A stretch of DNA of 64,000 bases from Streptomyces sp. Je 1-369 (lineage in GTDB: Bacteria > Actinomycetota > Actinomycetes > Streptomycetales > Streptomycetaceae). A program made the position numbers and the translations under genes. Below, one piece after another: positions 57,160-64,000 of this stretch (position 1 is its first letter; each line of letters opens with the position of its first letter). A model generated the notes under the pieces. The model had not been told where the DNA came from. It was given only the letters and a program-made list of their open reading frames with translations, and did no database searches. The DNA is taken from NCBI RefSeq assembly GCF_026810505.1, contig NZ_CP101750.1, positions 8,358,515 to 8,422,514 on the forward strand. Reading direction: 5' to 3'.

Positions 57160-57711
57160 ATGCCGAGCGGCTACTCCGCTAGGGAGTGCTCTGTGGAACC
57201 GTCCGAAGCACCCATCGCCCTGGACCGCGACGTGTTCATGCGGAGCCTCATCCGTGAGTTGGCACGGGTCCTGGAGGACGTGGTCGGTCTCGAGGAAGCC
57301 GCCGGATACGTCAGCCTCGTCAGTCAGACCATCGGCGTCGACCTCAACGGCCAGTACGCCAAGGCGCTCTCCGTCGAGCGGCTCGACCGGGGGCAGGTCG
57401 CCAAGGTCATGGTCGACTTCAAGAGGCGTGTCGGCGGTGACTTCTTCGTCGTGGAGGAGAACGACCAGCGCATCGTGCTGGGCAACAGAGTCTGCCCCTT
57501 CGGCGAGAAGGTCGTGGGCCGCCCCTCGATGTGCATGATGACGTCCAACGTCTTCGGCACCATCGCCGCGGAGAACCTCGGGTACGCCCGCGTGGAACTG
57601 GAGAAGACCATCGCCCGCTGGGACGTTGGCTGCCGCGTCGTCGTGCACCTTCGCCCACCATCCGAATCCGAACCGAGCACAGGGCGTGAGTACTACGGCG
57701 ATCTTCCGTGA
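57160..57711 (+). CDS. Transcriptional regulator with methanogen output domain (MetOD1)
   Basis: 183 residues. The C-terminal part, FKRRVGGDFFVVEENDQRIVLGNRVCPFGEKV then GRPSMCMMTSNVFGTIAAENLGYARVELEKTIARWDVGCRVVVHL, matches the MetOD1 family, including CPFG and the Cys of SMCMMTSN and GCRVVV, which may bind metal. It is a signalling output domain mostly seen with sensor modules. The start is uncertain: ATG 57160 (RBS AGGTGAG) or GTG 57193 (RBS AGGGAG six bases upstream) both fit. The next gene starts inside its stop codon (GTGA), so they are coupled. Confidence 0.65.
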   Translation: MPSGYSARECSVEPSEAPIALDRDVFMRSLIRELARVLEDVVGLEEAAGYVSLVSQTIGVDLNGQYAKALSVERLDRGQVAKVMVDFKRRVGGDFFVVEENDQRIVLGNRVCPFGEKVVGRPSMCMMTSNVFGTIAAENLGYARVELEKTIARWDVGCRVVVHLRPPSESEPSTGREYYGDLP

Positions 57712-58442
57712 TCCGCGACGAGGCGCTCGGCCTCTTCCGGAAGATCACCGCCCTGCACACGGAACCCGTCCTGCTGGTCGCCGCCGACAGCCGGGTCCTT
57801 GCCGCCAACCCGGCAGCCGTCCGGCTGCTCCCGGGCGTCGAGGACGAGAGCCCGCTGAGCGCCCTCGTGTCCGAGTCCGCCGATGACGTCGACCGGTTCG
57901 TCCGGCAGTGGCTGCGCACCGGCCACCCGACCCCGGCGGGCCTCACCCTCCACGGCTACGACGGCGTACGGCTGCGATGCCGCTGCTTCGGCGCACGGGC
58001 ACAGTGGCTGCCCGCCCCGGCCGTCCACCTCCGCGCCGTCCGCATCGACCCCGGCGACCGATTCCTCACTCTCAAGGACCGTGTCAACGCACTGGAACGC
58101 GAGCGCATCCTCCGCTTCCGTGCGACCGAGGACCGCGCCGCACTCAACGCGGCCCTGGCGGCCGTCCACGCCCGCCTCGGCCACCTGCACGCGCTGGTCA
58201 CCTCGCTCGCCGCGGCCGCCACACCGGAGGCCGTCGGAGAGCTCGTCGCGAAGCATGTCCCGACGGTTCTCGGCTGTACGCGAGCCGACCTGCACCTGAA
58301 GGACTCGACACCCGTGTACGCGAACCTCCGCATCCCCGTCCCGCCGCACGCCATGCTCGCCCTCACCACGGACTCGCCGCCCCTGCCGGAGCACCTGGCG
58401 TCGGTGACGGCCCTGATCGGCGGCGCGTTGAGACGGTTCTGA
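57708..58442 (+). CDS. PAS/GAF-like sensor protein
   Basis: 244 residues. The N-terminal third (ALHTEPVLLVAADSRVLAANPAAVRLLPG) looks like a PAS domain; the middle has a helix with ERERILRFRATEDRAALNAALAAVHARLGHLHALVTSL, a coiled-coil-like linker; the C-terminal part (VLGCTRADLHLKDSTPVYANLRIPV) is a degenerate GAF-like region. There is no kinase or HTH domain, so it must signal by contact. GTG 57708 overlaps the MetOD1 gene's stop, and the pair probably forms a split sensor/output complex. Stimulus unknown. Confidence 0.55.
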   Translation: MIRDEALGLFRKITALHTEPVLLVAADSRVLAANPAAVRLLPGVEDESPLSALVSESADDVDRFVRQWLRTGHPTPAGLTLHGYDGVRLRCRCFGARAQWLPAPAVHLRAVRIDPGDRFLTLKDRVNALERERILRFRATEDRAALNAALAAVHARLGHLHALVTSLAAAATPEAVGELVAKHVPTVLGCTRADLHLKDSTPVYANLRIPVPPHAMLALTTDSPPLPEHLASVTALIGGALRRF

Positions 58443-58452
58443 ACGCGCGCCG

Positions 58453-59286
58453 TCAGACGAACCGGCGTACGAACGCGAGCGCGACGTCCGCGACCTCCTG
58501 CCACCTGCTGTCGAGCGTCAGCGCATGGTCCCGCCCGTGCAGCTCGACGATCTCCGTGACGCCCGGATTGCGCTTCTGCCGCTTGTACGCCCCGCTGGCG
58601 AGGGCCCAGGGAATGGCGTTGTCACGGCCGCCCGAGATGACGAGCAGCGGGCCGCGCTGCGGATTGCGGCAGTCCACCTTCACCTCCGTGCGGGGGTTGA
58701 GGTTGGCGAGCGCCGCCTGCATGGGCGGTGCGCACGGGGCGGGCACGGCGTACCGGTCGTAGATGGAGCGGGCCTCCTCCTCGCTGACGGCGCTGGCGTA
58801 GGCGTAGCGGAACTGCTCGTACGTCAGGGGCTTGGCGCGCTTGCGGTCGGCGGGGTTCGCGATCATCGGGATCAGCGAACGCACCGTCGACAGCGGCATC
58901 GCGAGGACGCCGCGGAACGGTGCCGGGTTGATCGCCACCGACGCCGCCGAGAGGCCGCGGCCCGCGAGGATCTGCGTGAGCAGCCCGCCGACGGAGTGCC
59001 CGATCACCACGGGCTTGCGCTCCAACGTGCCGATGAGCCCCGCCAGATGGTCGGCGACCTGCCCGACCGTCCGGCCCGCGATGGACTCGGGGCGCTCCCT
59101 GGCCTCGGTCGTCGTCGCCGCCTCGCCGGGCCACGTCAGGGCGACCGGGGCGAACCCGGCGGCCTCGAAGTGCGGCAGCCAGTGGTCCCAGCTGGCGGCC
59201 AGCATCCACAGGCCGTGCACGAACACGGCCGGTGTGCGGTCGGAGGAATTGGCCCGGTCGATCTGCTCTGCGTCGGTTGCGGACAT
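58453..59286 (-). CDS. Alpha/beta hydrolase
   Basis: 277 residues. VFVHGLWMLAASWDHWL (oxyanion region), VIGHSVGGLLTQIL (nucleophile), ISGGRDNAIPWAL (acid) and ELHGRDHALTLDSRWQEV (histidine) give a complete triad. No signal peptide and no lid hallmark. It is convergent with the PAS/GAF gene (10 bp between stops). The 155-bp gap upstream (59287-59441) contains no motif I can name. Substrate unknown. Confidence 0.87.
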   Translation of the reverse strand: MSATDAEQIDRANSSDRTPAVFVHGLWMLAASWDHWLPHFEAAGFAPVALTWPGEAATTTEARERPESIAGRTVGQVADHLAGLIGTLERKPVVIGHSVGGLLTQILAGRGLSAASVAINPAPFRGVLAMPLSTVRSLIPMIANPADRKRAKPLTYEQFRYAYASAVSEEEARSIYDRYAVPAPCAPPMQAALANLNPRTEVKVDCRNPQRGPLLVISGGRDNAIPWALASGAYKRQKRNPGVTEIVELHGRDHALTLDSRWQEVADVALAFVRRFV

Positions 59287-59441
59287 GCCCCGACGCTATG
59301 GTCTCAAGTGTCGTGCGGTAAGGGGGATTTGGAGGTGTTGGCCGATACTGCCGCCCGCACTTCCGGATCGCGCCGTCGCGGAGGGGGCGAGTGTGTCCGA
59401 AGACGGCGCGGTGCGTTCCGCCGACGACCCGGCTTCGCGCG

Positions 59442-60638
59442 TCAGCGCACCGCACCCGCCAGGACACGGTCCACCTGCCGCGGTGACAGCGCGTGCTCGA
59501 CCGCGAGGATCCCCGCGCCGATCGCCGCCGCGTTCTCCCCGGTACGGCTCGGCTCGATGCGCAGCACATGCGTGGCCAGCGGATGCGAGCGCCGGTAGAC
59601 CGCCTCACGGACGCCCGCGAGAAGCTGGTCGTGGACGGCGGCGAGCGCCCCGCCGACGACCACCGTGTCCGGGTTGAAGAAGTTCACCAGCCCCGCGAGC
59701 ACCTCGCCGACCGCCCGGCCCGCCTCGCGCACCATGCGCACGGCGTCCCGGTTGCCGGACTTGACCAGACGTACGACATCGCTGCCCGACGCAGCATCGA
59801 GGCCGAGCGCCGAGAGTCTGCGGGCGAGCGCCGCGCCGCCCGCGACCGCCTCCAGGCAGCCCGTGTTGCCGCACCGGCAGGGATCCTCCACGTCACCGAC
59901 CCGGATGTGCCCGATGTCGCCCGCGCTGCCCTGCGCGCCCCGGTGCAGGCGGCCGTCGGCGACGATGCCGCAGCCGATGCCCGTGCCGACCTTGATGTAG
60001 AGGAGGTAGCGGGTGTCCGGAAACGCGCGGCGCTGCTCGGCCAGCGCCATCACGTTCACGTCGTTGTCGACGAGGGCGCGCGGGCCGAAGCGGTCGGCGA
60101 AGAACTCGGGGATGGGGAACTGGTGCCACCCCGGCATGATCGGCGGATCCACCGGCCGGCCGGTGGAGAACTCGACGGGCCCCGGCACGCCGACACCGAT
60201 CGACTTGAGGCCCCCCGCGTCCCGCCCCGACTCCTTGAGCAGGGTGCGCAGCGTGCGCTCCACATGGCCGAGAACCGCCTGCGGCCCGTCCGCGATGGAC
60301 AGCGGGTCCTCGCGCAGCGCCAGCGTCTCGCCTCCGATGTCCATGAGCGCCACCCGGCAGTGCGACGCACCCAGGTCCACGCCCGCCACCGCGTGCTCGC
60401 GGGTGCGCAGCCGGAGCCTGCGCGGCGGCCGCCCGCCCGTCGACCCGCCGTCGGACTCCTCCGCGAGGAAGCCGTGCGCGATCAGCGCGTCCACGCGCTG
60501 CGAGACCGTCGACCGTGCGAGGCCCGTCAGGCGGGCGATGTCCGCACGCGTCTCCGCGGCACCGGCGCGCAGCAGGGCGAGCACCTCACCGGGTGAGGAC
60601 GGCACGGCTGCGGGGAGATGATCCGGCGCTCCAGACAT
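59442..60638 (-). CDS. ROK-family transcriptional repressor
   Basis: 398 residues. N-terminal winged helix (LLRAGAAETRADIARLTGLARSTVSQRVDALIAHGFLAEE) followed by a ROK domain: VDLGASHCRVALMDIGGETL (phosphate loop), VGVPGPVEFSTG, VDNDVNVMALAEQ, GTGIGCGIVADGRL, and GHIRVGDVEDPCRCGNTGCLEAVAGG with the zinc-binding Cys/His cluster. ROK repressors of this type sense a sugar or sugar phosphate. It is divergent from the sugar ABC operon 163 bp away, so it most likely controls that operon and itself. Confidence 0.9.
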   Translation of the reverse strand: MSGAPDHLPAAVPSSPGEVLALLRAGAAETRADIARLTGLARSTVSQRVDALIAHGFLAEESDGGSTGGRPPRRLRLRTREHAVAGVDLGASHCRVALMDIGGETLALREDPLSIADGPQAVLGHVERTLRTLLKESGRDAGGLKSIGVGVPGPVEFSTGRPVDPPIMPGWHQFPIPEFFADRFGPRALVDNDVNVMALAEQRRAFPDTRYLLYIKVGTGIGCGIVADGRLHRGAQGSAGDIGHIRVGDVEDPCRCGNTGCLEAVAGGAALARRLSALGLDAASGSDVVRLVKSGNRDAVRMVREAGRAVGEVLAGLVNFFNPDTVVVGGALAAVHDQLLAGVREAVYRRSHPLATHVLRIEPSRTGENAAAIGAGILAVEHALSPRQVDRVLAGAVR

Positions 60639-60741
60639 GCCGCCACCCTAGGGACGACTTTCGCTGCTCACAAGGCCGATGCTGTTCGATCGTCGACCTA
60701 AGTCAACGTCAAATACCGTACAGGCAAACGTGCTTGAGCCC

Positions 60742-60753
60742 TTGACAGGTCAA
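60742..60753 (+). promoter_or_regulatory. Short repeat overlapping a putative -35 in the sugar ABC promoter
   Basis: TTGAC-AG-GTCAA is a 12-bp palindrome that contains a TTGACA -35-like hexamer; GTCAA recurs at 60702-60706 and 60709-60713. A repressor bound here would block the promoter, which suits the divergent ROK gene. The -10 is not clear. Confidence 0.4.
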
Positions 60754-60801
60754 AGCTCGCTCACCACATTGCTCTGCAGACCGCTGCCGAAGGAGCCGAG
60801 G

Positions 60802-62366
<1,565 letters not shown>

Positions 62367-62370
<4 letters not shown>

Positions 62371-63371
62371 CCGGCACCGCCGTCGCGCCGCCGCCCACCG
62401 TGAGAGAGAGCGCCCCGCACCGCCGCAACCGATTCACCGACCCCGCCGTCGGCATCTGGCTCGCGGCCGCCGCCGTCACCGCACTCGGCTGGATCGTCGT
62501 CGCCGCCCGCGGCGGTGACTTCCTCACCCTCGCCAACGTCGTCGGCATCCTCCAGAACTGCGTCGCCCTCGGCCTCGTCGCCGTCGGCCAGACCGCCGTC
62601 ATCCTCACCGGCTCCCTCGACCTGTCGGTGGCCTACCTCATCAGCCTCGGCACGCTCGTCGCCGCCACCACCATGGAGGACGGCGGCGTCGTCACCGCGA
62701 TCCTCGCCGTCCTCGCGCTGTCGGCCGCCGTCGGCCTCGCCAACGGCCTCATCGTCACCGGACTCAAGGTCAACGCCTTCATCGCGACCCTCGGCACCGC
62801 GTTCATCCTGCGCGGCTGGATCGAGGACAACTACACAGGCCCCGCGGGCAAGGTCACCGTCTCCTTCCAGCACCTCGGCTACGACCGCGTCGGCCCCTTC
62901 CCGGTCTCCCTCTTCCTGCTCCTCGCCGTCGCCGCCGCGCTCTGGCTCATCACGCGCCGCACCCGCTTCGGCCACCACCTGTACGCCACCGGTGGCGACG
63001 AACACGCGGCCCGCCTCTCCGGCGTCCGCACCCGCCGCACCGTCATCGCCGCGCACGTCCTGTGCTCGCTGTGTGTGGGCGCCGCCGCCCTGTTCCTCGC
63101 CGCGCGCCTCGGCTCCGGCGCCCCCTGGGCCGGCACGGAGGCCCGCTACGACCTGGAGTCGATCGCCGCCGTCGTCCTCGGCGGTACGGCGCTCGCGGGC
63201 GGCCGTGGGGGAGTGGTCGGCACCCTCGGCGGCGTCCTCGTACTGGCCGTCCTCGACTCCGTCTTCAACCAGCTCGGCGTCGACCCGTTCTTCAAGAACG
63301 TCGTCCGCGGCGTCGTCATCATCGCCGCCGTCGCCCTCTACGCCCGGCGCGGCAGCAGGAGGCCCGCATGA
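62367..63371 (+). CDS. Sugar ABC transporter permease
   Basis: 334 residues with about nine hydrophobic helices. SVAYLISLGTLVAATTM and NGLIVTGLKVNAFIATLGTAFILRGW are family hallmarks of RbsC-like permeases; SGVRTRRTVIAAHVLCSLCVGAAAL and AVVLGGTALAGGRGGVVGTLGGVLVLAVLDSVFNQLGV close the family set. It overlaps the ATPase stop by four bases. The substrate cannot be told from permease sequence; ribose, xylose or a related sugar is likely. Confidence 0.9.
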
Positions 63372-64000
63372 CCACGGCCACGGCGACCGGCGCGACGTAC
63401 CAGCGCGTGGTCCGCTCCCTGGGTACCGGCGCCCCGGTCTACGCGCTCCTCGCGGCGCTGCTCGTCCTCCTCGCCGTCACCGACATCGGCTTCTACGAAC
63501 CCGACCGCTTCCTCGCCTTCGTCAAACGGGCGGCGCCCCTCGTGATCCTCGCGGCAGGCCAGTACCTGGTCATCGTCTGCGGCGAGTTCGACCTGTCCGT
63601 GGGTGCGATCGTGACCGCCGGGGTCGTCGCGGCGGCCGAGGTGTACGGCTCGTTCCCGGACGCGCCCTGGCCGCTCATCGCCTCCGGACTGCTGCTCGCG
63701 GGAGCCCTCGCCGGAATGGTGAACGGCCTGATCACCACCTGGCTGCGCGTGCCGTCGTTCATCACCACCCTCGGCATGATGCTGATCCTCGAAGGAGCCG
63801 TCTTCTACTGGACGGGCGGCTCGCCGCACGGCCGACTCCCGCAGGACTTCCGGCAGCTGGGGCGCGGCACCGCGATGGGCTGGCTGCCCTGGGCCGTCGT
63901 CGCCTGTCTGGCCGCGGGCGCCCTCGCGGTCCTCCTGATGCGCTCCGACTTCGGCCGCACGCTCCTCGCCACCGGGGACAGTGAACGCACCGCCGCCCTG
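63368..64000 (+). CDS. Second sugar ABC transporter permease (partial at window edge)
   Basis: At least 211 residues. It starts at ATG 63368 overlapping the previous stop and runs off the right edge. LVILAAGQYLVIVCGEFDLSVGAIVTAGVVAAAE is the family motif around the first helix pair, and NGLITTWLRVPSFITTLGMMLILEG is the second conserved segment. Two distinct RbsC-like permeases with one RbsA-like ATPase suggest a heterodimeric channel. The solute-binding protein is expected beyond the edge. Confidence 0.9.
   Translation, partial: MTTATATGATYQRVVRSLGTGAPVYALLAALLVLLAVTDIGFYEPDRFLAFVKRAAPLVILAAGQYLVIVCGEFDLSVGAIVTAGVVAAAEVYGSFPDAPWPLIASGLLLAGALAGMVNGLITTWLRVPSFITTLGMMLILEGAVFYWTGGSPHGRLPQDFRQLGRGTAMGWLPWAVVACLAAGALAVLLMRSDFGRTLLATGDSERTAAL

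Noticed and set aside
60679..60801. Longer N-terminus of the sugar ABC ATPase from 60679
   Set aside because: No RBS at 60679 and the extension lies over promoter-like sequence. GTG 60802 has AAGGAG six bases upstream.

Overview
The window is high-GC actinobacterial chromosome, almost certainly Streptomyces or a close relative. Codons are strongly G/C-biased at the third position, GTG and TTG starts are common, and several genes look leaderless. The families present (DUF397, STAS-ANTAR, sigma-B-type sigma factors with partner-switching proteins, the RodA/FtsW paralogue, GH95, Imm-5-like) and a hairpin repeat common in Streptomyces intergenic DNA fit this. No rRNA, tRNA, CRISPR array, transposase or prophage was seen.

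Layout. 0-8 kb: 5'-truncated FtsX-type permease remnant, FAD oxidoreductase, DUF4239 membrane protein with a proline-repeat lipoprotein, and a lipase-like hydrolase followed by a very divergent cytochrome P450-like protein. 7.3-9.7 kb: PlsC-type acyltransferase divergent from an ACP/ketosynthase pair, with a palindrome between. 9.7-21.4 kb: two VOC proteins, nitronate monooxygenase plus acyl-CoA synthetase, penicillin-acylase-family hydrolase, a second acyl-CoA synthetase, winged-helix regulator, STAS-ANTAR protein, phenylacetate-CoA ligase behind a palindromic operator, alpha/beta hydrolase, and a chorismate mutase remnant. 21.3-23.6 kb: divergent YczE membrane protein and MocR regulator sharing a perfect inverted repeat.

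23.6-28.4 kb is a compact general-stress locus: RsbQ-like hydrolase, RsbP-like PAS-PP2C phosphatase and RsbV-like STAS protein are translationally coupled. They are followed by a 57-residue CsbD protein, a second STAS protein, an RsbW-type kinase and a sigma-B/F/G-type sigma factor, and the locus ends at a perfect 24-bp bidirectional terminator. 28.4-34.3 kb is a CoA-thioester catabolic cluster (acyl-CoA synthetase, crotonase, double OB-fold protein, two thiolase-fold proteins) of the type seen in steroid or side-chain degradation. 34.4-41.7 kb: DUF397, UspA, LRR fragment, conserved hypothetical protein, Tat-exported GH95 fucosidase, an unrecognised 371-residue protein, and an endonuclease/exonuclease/phosphatase-fold protein.

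41.7-45.1 kb: ABC importer with two fused permease halves, an ATPase with an extra C-terminal domain, and a possible upstream short ORF. 45.2-50.5 kb: OmpR-type two-component system, LCP (LytR-CpsA-Psr) protein and RodA/FtsW, with the same heptamers before the regulator gene and before the LCP gene, suggesting an envelope regulon. The RodA/FtsW frame has lost its expected stop and runs antisense through a NUDIX gene. 50.5-58.4 kb: PGRP-type amidase, ABC-F protein with leader peptide and attenuator-like hairpins, methyltransferase, DinB-like protein, Imm-5-like protein, and a MetOD1-type protein coupled to a PAS/GAF-like sensor. 58.4-64 kb: alpha/beta hydrolase, then a ROK repressor divergent from a sugar-type ABC importer that leaves the window.

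All assignments come from reading the sequence and recognising motifs; no search was run.
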